Origin: Rhizosaccharibacter radicis | Lineage (GTDB): Bacteria; Pseudomonadota; Alphaproteobacteria; Acetobacterales; Acetobacteraceae | DNA length: 64,000 nucleotides | Direction of reading: 5' to 3' | Assembly (NCBI GenBank): GCA_024508355.1 | Contig: JAMZEJ010000004.1 | Span: 310,001 to 374,000, forward strand | In this document: positions 43,806-55,472 of the stretch, piece by piece | Layout of the letters: each line of letters begins with the position of its first letter | How positions within the stretch are numbered: the first letter of the stretch is position 1 | Notes under the pieces: generated by a model | Databases searched by the model: none | Seen by the model: only the letters and a program-made list of their open reading frames with translations | Told to the model about the DNA's origin: nothing | Position numbers and translations under genes: made by a program

Positions 43806-44772
43806 GCGGAACGGCCTCGGCCCGGCGCCCATAGCGCCGGGCCATCACCGCGCACACGAACAGCTGCAGCTGATGGAACACCATCAGCGGCAGCACCACC
43901 TGCCCCACCATCGCCGCCGGAAACAGCACGTTCGCCATCGGCACACCCGAGGCGAGCGTCTTCTTCGAGCCGCAGAACACGATCGCGATCTCGTCCTCGC
44001 GGTCGAAACCCAGCCAACGGGCCCCGAACCGGGTGGCCAGCAGCACCGCCGCCAGCAGCAGCGCGTCCACCGCGAACATCAGCCCGAACTGCGCCGGCGC
44101 CAGCTTGTGCCAGAGCCCTTCCGTCACCGCCGCGCTGAAAGCCGTGTAGACCACGATCAGGATCGAGCTCCGGTCCGACAGGCTCAACAGCCGCTTGTTG
44201 CGGTGCGCCCACCCGCCGATCCGGGGCTGCAGAAGCTGGCCCAGCAGAAACGGCAGCAGCAGTTGCAGCACGATGTCGAGCACGCCGCGCGCGGAGATGC
44301 CCGGCCCGTGGCCGGTCTGCCCCGCCAGCACCACTCCCACCAGCAACGGCGTCAGCACGATGCCGAGCAGATTGGACGCGGTCGCGGCACACACAGCTGC
44401 GGGCACGTTGCCCCGCGCGATCGAGGTGAAGGCGATCGAGGACTGGACGGTGGACGGCAGCACGCACACGAACAGCAGGCCGAGCCACAGCCCCTGCGTC
44501 AGCAGGGCGGGCGCCAGAGCCCGCAATCCCAGTCCGAGTAGCGGAAACAGCACGAAGGTGCAGCCGAGGATGACCAGATGCAGTCGCCAATGGCCGAGCC
44601 CCGCCATCACCGCCGCCCGCGACAGCCGCGCCCCCTGCATAAAGAACATCACCGCGATCACCACGATCGTCAGCCACGCGAACACCGGCACCGCGGCGCC
44701 GCGGCACGGCAGCAGCGACGCGAGCGCCACGGTCGCCACCAGGGCCAGAAGAAAGGGATCGGGCTTGAGCAT
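43795..44772 (-). CDS. BASS-family (bile acid:sodium symporter-like) transporter
   Basis: 325 residues, about 10 TM segments, YfeH-like branch. Characteristic blocks are FMQGARLSRAAVMAGLGHWRLHL, VCVLPSTVQSSIAFTSIARGNVPAAVCAATASNLLGI and VFCGSKKTLASGVPMANVLF. The C-terminal 11 bp overlap the end of the TonB-receptor gene. Substrate unknown; organic anions are typical for the family. Confidence 0.9.
   Translation of the reverse strand: MLKPDPFLLALVATVALASLLPCRGAAVPVFAWLTIVVIAVMFFMQGARLSRAAVMAGLGHWRLHLVILGCTFVLFPLLGLGLRALAPALLTQGLWLGLLFVCVLPSTVQSSIAFTSIARGNVPAAVCAATASNLLGIVLTPLLVGVVLAGQTGHGPGISARGVLDIVLQLLLPFLLGQLLQPRIGGWAHRNKRLLSLSDRSSILIVVYTAFSAAVTEGLWHKLAPAQFGLMFAVDALLLAAVLLATRFGARWLGFDREDEIAIVFCGSKKTLASGVPMANVLFPAAMVGQVVLPLMVFHQLQLFVCAVMARRYGRRAEAVPLRS
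43819..43843. terminator. Hairpin at the convergent 3' ends of the TonB receptor and BASS genes
   Basis: Perfect 10-bp stem (GGCCCGGCGC / GCGCCGGGCC) with a 5-nt loop, 14 bp after the TonB receptor stop and inside the last codons of the BASS gene. It may terminate the receptor transcript; no T-tract. Confidence 0.45.
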
Positions 44773-44862
44773 CGGCAGGTCCGAATGAAAACACGCCCCC
44801 CGGAACGACGGACGGTTCTTCCCATTTGCCTCGGCCCGGCGGCTGCGTCACCCTGCCGGACG

Positions 44863-45822
44863 ATGGAGAGCTGCATCATCCGGGCCGTCATGGCCGCCCT
44901 TCCCCTTCTCGCCGCCGTCGGCCCGGCTGCCAGGGCCGCATCCACCATCGATCTGCCGGGCGCCTGCGCGTCCGGCAGCGCCCGCACCCTGCACGAGGCG
45001 TCCGGCCCGCGCGGCGGCGGGGTCGATGCCGACAATTTCGTCGTGAGGGTTTCGGGTCTGCCTATCTCGCCCGCTGATTTCAACGCGGGCCACCTCCACA
45101 TCGCCTCCCGGGGACGTGCGGAGGATACACGCCCGGCCGCCCTGGCGCAGGCCGCCACGGCCGCGTCTGCCGCGCTGCTCACCGCGCTGGCCGGCCGGCA
45201 GCCCGCGGGATGCGATCCGCAGGCTCTCCGCGCCGTCGCGGCACCGCTGCAAGCCGGCCTGTCGCACGGCGCCAGCTACGACTTCACCTGGAGCGAAATC
45301 AGCATCCATACCGGCACCACCCGCACCGGGGCGCGGCATCTTTCCCTGCATCTCGACGGCGGCCCGGCGACCGGCTCCGGAGGCGATGCCCACCTGACCC
45401 TCTCGGTGGACGGCGCCGTCAGCAACGACCAGGCCGGTGCGTTGCTACCACACACGGCGGAGATGCGGCTATCGCTCGCCGCCGCATCTCTGCCCGCCCT
45501 CCTCGCGATGGCGCCGGGAAGCCCCCCGCTGCCAGTACGGATCGACGGCATCACCGCCCGCCGCGACGAGACGAGCCTGTCCGGCCACGGGGATGCGAGA
45601 GTTTCGCCCGACCCCGCGCAGGCTCAGGGCACCGCGACGGTGGACGTTTCGGGCTACGATGCCCTCATCGCCGCCGCGGAAGGCGCCGGTCTTCAGAAGG
45701 CCAGGACCGCCCTGTTCCTGGCCAAGCTCGTGGCCCATCGCAAGGGCGACGCGTTGTCGTGGGATCTGGACTGGCATGACGGGCTGCTGTCCGTGAACAA
45801 GGTGCCGCTCCCGCTCCGCTGA
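44863..45822 (+). CDS. Exported protein of unknown function (DUF2125-like?)
   Basis: 319 residues from ATG 44863 (ATG 44890 is also possible and begins the signal core). Signal IIRAVMAALPLLAAVGPAARAA. The mature part is Ala/Gly/His-rich and beta-strand-like, with FTWSEISIHTGTTRTGARHLSLHLDGGP, LTLSVDGAVSNDQAG and a C-terminal ALSWDLDWHDGLLSVNKVPLPLR. The overall shape recalls DUF2125 periplasmic proteins, but I cannot confirm that. Two Cys flank the N-terminal region. Divergent from the BASS gene with 90 bp between starts. Confidence 0.6.
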   Translation: MESCIIRAVMAALPLLAAVGPAARAASTIDLPGACASGSARTLHEASGPRGGGVDADNFVVRVSGLPISPADFNAGHLHIASRGRAEDTRPAALAQAATAASAALLTALAGRQPAGCDPQALRAVAAPLQAGLSHGASYDFTWSEISIHTGTTRTGARHLSLHLDGGPATGSGGDAHLTLSVDGAVSNDQAGALLPHTAEMRLSLAAASLPALLAMAPGSPPLPVRIDGITARRDETSLSGHGDARVSPDPAQAQGTATVDVSGYDALIAAAEGAGLQKARTALFLAKLVAHRKGDALSWDLDWHDGLLSVNKVPLPLR

Positions 45823-45910
45823 ATAACTGCCGGAGGCCGCCCCCCGGGTTCAGCCGGGGGCCGGCGGGCTCGGCACGTTCCGACGAAAAAAGGGCCACGC
45901 GGCCGCGTCG

Positions 45911-47167
45911 CTAGCGGTGCGTGGCGCCGACCTCCTCCTCCGGGTCGAAACCGCGCAGACGCAGGGCGATCGGCAGGGCGGCGACGCACAGCAACGTCAT
46001 CGCCCAGAACACCGATGGCCCCAGGCGCCCGTAGGCCGGTCCCGATGCCAGCGTGACGAGCGAGGACATCGCTCCGGTCGCGACGGTGGCATAGAAAGCC
46101 TGTGCCGTCGCGGCGAGGGGTGCCGGCACCATCGCGCCCAGCAAGCGCATGACGGCGAGATGCAGCAGCGCGAAACTCAGCCCGTGCAGACACTCGCTGC
46201 AGGCGACCACCGGAAAAGCGGCGGTGCAGGCCGAGATCCCCCAGCGCAGAGCCCCCGCCGCCGCTGACAGCATCAGCGCCTGGGCCGCTCCTATACGGCG
46301 AAGGATCGGGCGGCCCAGCAGCACGAACATCGCCACTTCCGACACCACCGACAGCGACCAGACGATGCTGATCCGCGTCGGCGACATTCCCGCTGCCTGC
46401 CACCGGATCACGGAAAAGCCGTCGTGCAGCGCGTGGCTGCCCAGCACCAGCGCCGCCACCAGCATCAGCCGCCCGAAGCCCGGGACCCCCAGGAGGGTCT
46501 TGATCGGACTGGGTCCGGCCGGCGCCGCGGGGCCGAGCCGAGCCCTGGGGGCGACCCGCACACGGTCCTCCGCGACGGGTATGTCGCCCCCGACGTCCCG
46601 CCGCCCGGCCATCCGGTTTGGCACTATCGGAGCGATGAAGGCAGCGATCAGCAGCAGCGCCGCGTTCGCCCCCACGAAGGCGCCCAGCCCCAGCCGCCCC
46701 ACGAGCTGGCCCGACACGAGCGTGCCCCCGACGAACGCGGCCGATCCCGCCCCTCGCACCCAGCCGTATGAGAAGCCCCCGACAGCCTCGGCCGAGCCGA
46801 GCGCCAGCGCGTCGGCCACCGGCGTCATGGGCGCGAGCAGCGACGCGTGGGCGACGCTCACCAGCAGCAGCCACGCGAAGCTCCGCCCTGCACCGTAGCC
46901 GAAGGCCACCACCGCCGCCGCCGCCGACAGCCCGGCCAGCACCAGGGGTGCCCGGCCGCTGCGATCGGCCAGGCGGCCTCCCAGGGGGCCGGCCAGCAAC
47001 CGCACCGCGGTGCCGGCCGCCAGCACGATGCCGATCGCCGTCGGCGACAGCCCGTCCCGGGCCAGGAGGGGCGGCAGGAACGGCGCCGCCACGCCATAGG
47101 CGCCGAACATCGCGCCGTAGAGCAGCAGGAAACGGGGCAGCATGGGGGGGCTGGACGCCGAGCGCAT
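45911..47167 (-). CDS. MFS transporter (PPP/HcaT-like)
   Basis: 418 residues, 12 hydrophobic segments. LLLYGAMFGAYGVAAPFLPPLLARDGLSPTAIGIVLAAG and GPLGGRLADRSGR match the MFS_1_like / phenylpropionate-permease group. The central cytoplasmic loop is long and charged (PNRMAGRRDVGGDIPVAEDRV). ATG 47167 used; ATG 47143 (MLPRF) is an alternative. It converges on the exported unknown gene and diverges from another MFS gene 62 bp away. Substrate unknown. Confidence 0.88.
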   Translation of the reverse strand: MRSASSPPMLPRFLLLYGAMFGAYGVAAPFLPPLLARDGLSPTAIGIVLAAGTAVRLLAGPLGGRLADRSGRAPLVLAGLSAAAAVVAFGYGAGRSFAWLLLVSVAHASLLAPMTPVADALALGSAEAVGGFSYGWVRGAGSAAFVGGTLVSGQLVGRLGLGAFVGANAALLLIAAFIAPIVPNRMAGRRDVGGDIPVAEDRVRVAPRARLGPAAPAGPSPIKTLLGVPGFGRLMLVAALVLGSHALHDGFSVIRWQAAGMSPTRISIVWSLSVVSEVAMFVLLGRPILRRIGAAQALMLSAAAGALRWGISACTAAFPVVACSECLHGLSFALLHLAVMRLLGAMVPAPLAATAQAFYATVATGAMSSLVTLASGPAYGRLGPSVFWAMTLLCVAALPIALRLRGFDPEEEVGATHR

Positions 47168-47229
47168 CGCGACCAAACGGAACCGACGCCGCCCCGTTGC
47201 AACAAACCTCCCGCAGACTGGACGGCTTG

Positions 47230-48420
47230 ATGTTCCGTGCCCGCTTCCGCGCGTCGACGACATTCGTGCTCGCCACGCTGGGGCTCGACGCGCTCGGCAC
47301 CGGGCTGATCGCCCCGATCGTGCCGGGGCTGGTGCAGCACCTGTCCCGCCTCGCCCCCGGAGCCGCCGCGCCCTGGGTGGGGGCCATGATCGCCGCCTAT
47401 GCCGGCATGCAATTCCTGTTGGCGCCCCTGCTGGCCGAGATGAGCGATCGCTTCGGGCGGCGTCCGGTGATCCTGTTGTCGGTCTGCGGACTCGGGATCG
47501 ACAACCTGCTGATGGTCTTCGCGCCCAACCTCTGGTGGCTCTTTCTCGGGCGGCTGGTGGCCGGGGCCACCTCGGCGAACGTCGCCGCCGCCACCGCCTA
47601 TCTGGCGGACGTGTCCACGCCCGAGCAGCGGTCACGCCGGTTCGGGCTGGTGGGCGCCACTTTCGGAGCGGGATTCGTGATCGGACCGGCACTCGGCGGC
47701 CTGTTGGGGGCCCATGGGCTCCGCCTGCCGTTCCTGGCAGCGGCGGCACTCGGTTTCCTCAACTTCGTTTTCGGCCTTCTGGTGCTGCCCGAAAGCCTGC
47801 CGCCCGAGAAGCGGCGCCCGATCCGGTGGGCACGGGCCAACCCGTTCACCCTGCTGCGCCAGCTGCTGCGCGATCGCACCCTGACGCGCCTCGCGGTCGC
47901 GTGGTCGTGCTCCTGGATCGGCCTGGGCGCCGTACAGAGCAGCCTGGTGTTGTTCACCCGCGCCCGTTTCGGCTGGGGCGGCGAGCTGAACGGGTTGCTG
48001 CTGGCCGGGGTCGGGTTGTCACAGGCCGTGGTGGAAGGGTTGCTGCTGCAACCGGCGATACGCCGGCTGGGCGAGAAGCGGGTGGCCATCGCGGGCTATG
48101 GCCTCGGCGCGGCGGGCTTCGCCGTGCTGTCGATCTCGTTCGCCGGGTGGATGATGGCGCCTGCGGTGGCGCTGATGGCCCTGGGCGGGCTCGCGACGCC
48201 ATCGGTGCGCGCCATGACGTCCGGGCAGCGCGACGAAAAGCATCAGGGCGAGATGCAGGGCGTGCTGGCGGCGGTGGAAGGGTTCACCGCCATCTTCGCG
48301 CCTCTGCTGACCGCCGCCCTTTTCGATGCGGCCGGGTCGCACGGTTTCCCCGGGGCGCCCTTCGCCCTTGCCGCCCTGTGCGCGGTGGCGGCGGGACTGC
48401 TGCTGCGCGGGATGCGATGA
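47230..48420 (+). CDS. MFS transporter, TetA-like DHA1
   Basis: 396 residues, 12 hydrophobic segments. FVLATLGLDALGTGLIAPIVPGLV, MIAAYAGMQFLLAPLLAEMSDRFGRRPVILLS and ATSANVAAATAYLADVSTPEQRSRRFGLVGATFGAGFVIGPALGG are diagnostic of the tetracycline-resistance-like DHA1 efflux group. Drug range cannot be inferred. Divergent from the MFS gene at 45911-47167. Confidence 0.92.
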   Translation: MFRARFRASTTFVLATLGLDALGTGLIAPIVPGLVQHLSRLAPGAAAPWVGAMIAAYAGMQFLLAPLLAEMSDRFGRRPVILLSVCGLGIDNLLMVFAPNLWWLFLGRLVAGATSANVAAATAYLADVSTPEQRSRRFGLVGATFGAGFVIGPALGGLLGAHGLRLPFLAAAALGFLNFVFGLLVLPESLPPEKRRPIRWARANPFTLLRQLLRDRTLTRLAVAWSCSWIGLGAVQSSLVLFTRARFGWGGELNGLLLAGVGLSQAVVEGLLLQPAIRRLGEKRVAIAGYGLGAAGFAVLSISFAGWMMAPAVALMALGGLATPSVRAMTSGQRDEKHQGEMQGVLAAVEGFTAIFAPLLTAALFDAAGSHGFPGAPFALAALCAVAAGLLLRGMR

Positions 48421-48589
48421 ACGAGCGGGTGGCGTGAGCGCCGGTCCTGACATCCACCGCTCGCGGCCCTCAACAGCGACCGGCGCCTGAAACCGGGAAG
48501 ATCGAGAACGATTTGTCGCGCCTCCGACGACCGTCCATATCCTGAGCCCTTGCCTCGGACCGCCCCCCGCCTCAGGCTCCGGAGCGCCG

Positions 48590-49147
48590 ATGAACGACCA
48601 CCTCCCTCATGCCGCGCCCTTCCGCTGGGATGCGATGTCCCGCCGCCTGCACTGGCTGACGGCCGTGCTGGTGATGCTGCAGTTCGGTCTGGCGGAGCTG
48701 TGGGACCGGCCGGGACGGGAGCTGCACCATCTGATGGTGGTCTGGCACATGTCCTTCGGGATCCTGCTCAGCATCGTGCTGCTGGCGCGGATCGCCTGGC
48801 GGCTGTTGCCGAAACATCGCCGGCTCAGCGGCGCCGGGGGACTGGCCGGACTCGCTGCGCGAGGCATGCACCTTCTTCTCTACGTCCTGCTGCTGGCGCA
48901 GGTGGTGCTGGGCTACGCCCTGCGCTGGAGCGGTTCGCGGCCGTTATCGTTCTTCGGGCTGCCGATCCCCTCGCCGGTATCGCCGGCCGCGAAGCCCCTG
49001 CGCCACCTGCTGTTGACCCTGCACGACTGGGGCGGGTGGGCCCTGATCGCGCTGGCCGCCGCCCATGCCGCCGCGGCGGCGTGGGAGCATTTGGTGCTCA
49101 AGCACGACACGCTGCGGCGGATGCTGCCGTTCCTGCGCGCTTCATGA
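48590..49147 (+). CDS. Cytochrome b561
   Basis: 185 residues with four TM segments. Haem-ligand His candidates are in FRWDAMSRRLHWLTAVLV, LHHLMVVWHMSFGILLS, RGMHLLLYVLLLAQVVLGY and LHDWGGWALIALAAAHAAAAAWEH, as in bacterial b561 di-haem proteins that pass electrons between the quinone pool and periplasmic acceptors or superoxide. ATG 48590. No obvious operon partner; converges on mfd. Confidence 0.92.
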   Translation: MNDHLPHAAPFRWDAMSRRLHWLTAVLVMLQFGLAELWDRPGRELHHLMVVWHMSFGILLSIVLLARIAWRLLPKHRRLSGAGGLAGLAARGMHLLLYVLLLAQVVLGYALRWSGSRPLSFFGLPIPSPVSPAAKPLRHLLLTLHDWGGWALIALAAAHAAAAAWEHLVLKHDTLRRMLPFLRAS

Positions 49148-49208
49148 CCCGCGCCGCCCGCCAAGCAGGTCCGGCCCCGCACATGCGTGGCGGAGAACCG
49201 ATAGAGCG

Positions 49209-52751
<3,543 letters not shown>

Positions 52752-52753
52752 GC

Positions 52754-53131
52754 TCAGGCGTCGCCCCGAGGAGCGGGTTCGGTGCCCGGGGAGCGGCGAT
52801 GCAGCCCCGCCGCCGCGGCGTCGATCGCGCGCATCATCGGCGTATCGTGCTCGGACGGGATCGGCCGGCGGCCCATCAGCCAGTCCGCCAGGTCGGCGTC
52901 GGGAAGTTCCATGATCTCCTCCAGCGCATCCAGCTCCGCCGCCGAGAAGACATCGATGCGCGGCGCCACGAACCCGCCGATCAGCTTGTCGGTTTCCTGG
53001 GTGCCGCGATGGGTCGCGCGGAACAGGATGCGCCGCCGCCGCGGGTCGAGGACCGGTTCGGCACGGGAACCGCCGGACGCCGCATCGGCGGCTCGCGGCA
53101 AGGAATGCTGATGAGACACGTTTCGTTCCAT
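52754..53131 (-). CDS. sdhE: Succinate dehydrogenase assembly factor SdhE
   Basis: 125 residues. SdhE assists covalent flavinylation of SdhA. The family core is RRRRILFRATHRGTQETDKLIGGF, holding the RG-x2-E motif, and DALEEIMELPDADLADWLMGRRPIP. Longer than typical (~85-95 residues) owing to a ~30-residue N-terminal extension and an Ala/Pro-rich tail. Starts ATG 53131, 42 bp from recG on the opposite strand, and is followed by mfd after 2 bp. Confidence 0.93.
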   Translation of the reverse strand: MERNVSHQHSLPRAADAASGGSRAEPVLDPRRRRILFRATHRGTQETDKLIGGFVAPRIDVFSAAELDALEEIMELPDADLADWLMGRRPIPSEHDTPMMRAIDAAAAGLHRRSPGTEPAPRGDA

Positions 53132-53173
53132 GGGCGCCGTGTCATATAGCTCCGCCCCCCGCCCCTGTCAGCC

Positions 53174-55339
53174 TTGCCCCGCCCGCCCACGGTCCGAACG
53201 CCTGCACTTCCCGACGGAACCTTCCGCCTGCCCCCGCCCCGCTCCGATCAGCCACCCGCTCCCGCCGACGCGCCGCCCGCGATCCTTTTCGCGCCGCTCA
53301 CCGTGCTGCCAGGGGTCGGACCGGCGCTGGCCCCGCTGCTGGCCCGCGCGGCTGGCGGGACGCGTGTGCTCGACCTGTTGTTCCACCTGCCCGAGGGCAG
53401 CATCGACCGACGCTACCGCCCCACGCTCGCCGACGCGGAACCGGGCCGGATCGCCACCCTGGATGTCGGGATCGAGGTGGTGGAACCCCCCTCCAGGCCC
53501 CGGCAGCCCTGGCGCGTCCGGGTGTCGGACGGCACCGGCCACGCCGAGCTGGTGTTCTTCAGCGCGTTCCAGCCGAAGAAGCTGGCGGCGGGCCAGCCCG
53601 TCACCGTGTCCGGACTGCTGGACGGCTATCGTGGCCGCCTGTCCATGGCCCACCCGGACCATCTGGTGCCGCGACACCTGGCCGACTCCATCCCGGCGGT
53701 GGAACCCGTGTGGCCGCTCACCTCCGGCCTTGCCGCCCGCACCCTCGGACGCACGATTCGCGACGCCCTGCGCCGCCTGCCGCCGCTGCCGGAATGGCTG
53801 GATCCGGCGCTGGTCCGGCGCGAAAGCTGGCCTTCCTTCGCGAACGCGCTCCGGCTCGTCCACATGCCTGCCGCCACCGACACGGAAGCGGATCGCCGCA
53901 CGGCTTTCGACCGGCTGGCCTGCGACGAGCTGTTCGCCGATCAGCTCGCCCTGGTGCAGGCCAAGCGTGCGAATCGCGCCCGGCCCGGGCGGGTGCTGGA
54001 TGGCGACGGCGCCTTGCGGCGGGTGGCGCTCGAACGGTTCGGCCACGCCCCCACGGACGCCCAGGAACGCGCCCTCCGCGAGATCGATGCGGACATGCGC
54101 CGTCCGAACCGCATGCTGCGCCTGCTGCAGGGCGACGTCGGCTCCGGCAAGACGCTGGTGGCGTTGCTGGCGATGCTGCGTGCGGTGGAAGCCGGCGCGC
54201 AAAGCTGCCTGATGGCCCCGACGGAGATCCTGGCCCGGCAGCATCACGCGACGCTGTCCCGGCTGTCGCCGGTGCCGGTGGCGCTTCTCACCGGCACGGT
54301 GAAGGGCTCGGCGCGGCGCGACACCCTGCGCCGGCTGGCCGACGGGTCGGTACCGATCGCCGTCGGCACCCACGCCCTGTTCCAGGACGGGGTGGCGTTC
54401 CACGATCTAGGCCTCGCCGTGATCGACGAGCAGCACCGCTTCGGCGTGGAACAAAGGCTGCTGCTGGGCGACAAGGGCGCCGGCTCCGACGTGCTGGTGA
54501 TGACCGCGACGCCGATCCCGCGCACCGTGCTGCTGACCCAATGGGGCGACATGCAGGTCAGCCGCCTGGACGGCAAGCCCGCCGGCCGGCAGCCGATACG
54601 GACCACCCTGCACAAGATCGGCGCCGAAGCCGAAATCCTCGGCGGCCTGCGCCGCGCGCTGGAGGCGGGTGCCCGCATCTTCTGGGTGTGCCCGCTCGTG
54701 GCCGAAAGCGAGATGCTCGACGTCGCCGCCGCCGAAGCACGGTTCGCCTCCCTGACCGAACGGTTCGGTGCCATCGTGGGCCTGGCGCACGGGCGGCAGG
54801 AGATAGGGCTGCGCGAGGCGGCACTCGCCGATTTCGCCGCGGGCCGCACCCGCATTCTCGTGGCCACCACCGTGATCGAGGTGGGCGTGGACGTTCCCAG
54901 CGCCACCGTGATGGTGATCGAGCATGCCGAACGCTTCGGGCTCGCCCAGCTCCATCAGCTGCGCGGCCGGGTGGGTCGCGGTGCCGCCGCCAGCTTCTGC
55001 CTGCTGCTGCACGACGATGCGCTCGCGGAAACCGCCCGGCGGCGCTTGTCGCTGCTGCGCGACACCGAGGACGGGTTCCGCATCGCCGAGGAGGATTACC
55101 GGATCCGCGGCGGCGGCGAGCTGATGGGCAAGCGTCAATCCGGTCTGCCCGCCTTCAGGCTGGCCAAGAGCCTCGGCGCCGGGGCCGCCCTCGACCGCAT
55201 GGTGCGGATCGGCTGGCAGGACGCCGAACGCCTGCTGGATCGCGACCCCGATCTCGACACGCCGCGCGGCCGGGCGGCGCGATGGCTGCTGGCACTGTTC
55301 GGACGGGACGGCGGCCTCCGCCGCCTCCATTCGGGCTGA
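53174..55339 (+). CDS. recG: ATP-dependent DNA helicase RecG
   Basis: 721 residues. RecG remodels stalled forks and branched DNA. The wedge domain begins APLTVLPGVGPALAPLLARAAGG...VLDLLFHLPEGSIDR. Helicase motifs: Walker A GDVGSGKTLVALLAM, APTEILARQHHA, DEQHRFGVEQR, TATPIPRTVLLTQWGDM, ATTVIEVGVDVPSATVM and QLRGRVGRG. The only start that fits is TTG 53174: an in-frame TAG lies at 53147-53149 and no ATG or GTG precedes the wedge domain. Divergent from sdhE. Confidence 0.96.
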   Translation: MPRPPTVRTPALPDGTFRLPPPRSDQPPAPADAPPAILFAPLTVLPGVGPALAPLLARAAGGTRVLDLLFHLPEGSIDRRYRPTLADAEPGRIATLDVGIEVVEPPSRPRQPWRVRVSDGTGHAELVFFSAFQPKKLAAGQPVTVSGLLDGYRGRLSMAHPDHLVPRHLADSIPAVEPVWPLTSGLAARTLGRTIRDALRRLPPLPEWLDPALVRRESWPSFANALRLVHMPAATDTEADRRTAFDRLACDELFADQLALVQAKRANRARPGRVLDGDGALRRVALERFGHAPTDAQERALREIDADMRRPNRMLRLLQGDVGSGKTLVALLAMLRAVEAGAQSCLMAPTEILARQHHATLSRLSPVPVALLTGTVKGSARRDTLRRLADGSVPIAVGTHALFQDGVAFHDLGLAVIDEQHRFGVEQRLLLGDKGAGSDVLVMTATPIPRTVLLTQWGDMQVSRLDGKPAGRQPIRTTLHKIGAEAEILGGLRRALEAGARIFWVCPLVAESEMLDVAAAEARFASLTERFGAIVGLAHGRQEIGLREAALADFAAGRTRILVATTVIEVGVDVPSATVMVIEHAERFGLAQLHQLRGRVGRGAAASFCLLLHDDALAETARRRLSLLRDTEDGFRIAEEDYRIRGGGELMGKRQSGLPAFRLAKSLGAGAALDRMVRIGWQDAERLLDRDPDLDTPRGRAARWLLALFGRDGGLRRLHSG

Positions 55340-55472
55340 CGCCGGCCTTTGTCCGCGCGGGAATTTATGCAAACGTCACGATTCTACACCGAGCGCCTTT
55401 CACCCCGCCCGCCGCTCCCCGTCATGTTCCCGCGCGGCCGGCGCTTCTTCGAGGATCGAGGCACGCCCGACG

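Noticed and set aside
45841-45860. Hairpin CCCCCGG-N6-CCGGGGG after the exported unknown gene
   Set aside because: Only a 7-bp stem without a T-tract; in this GC-rich sequence such repeats are expected by chance.
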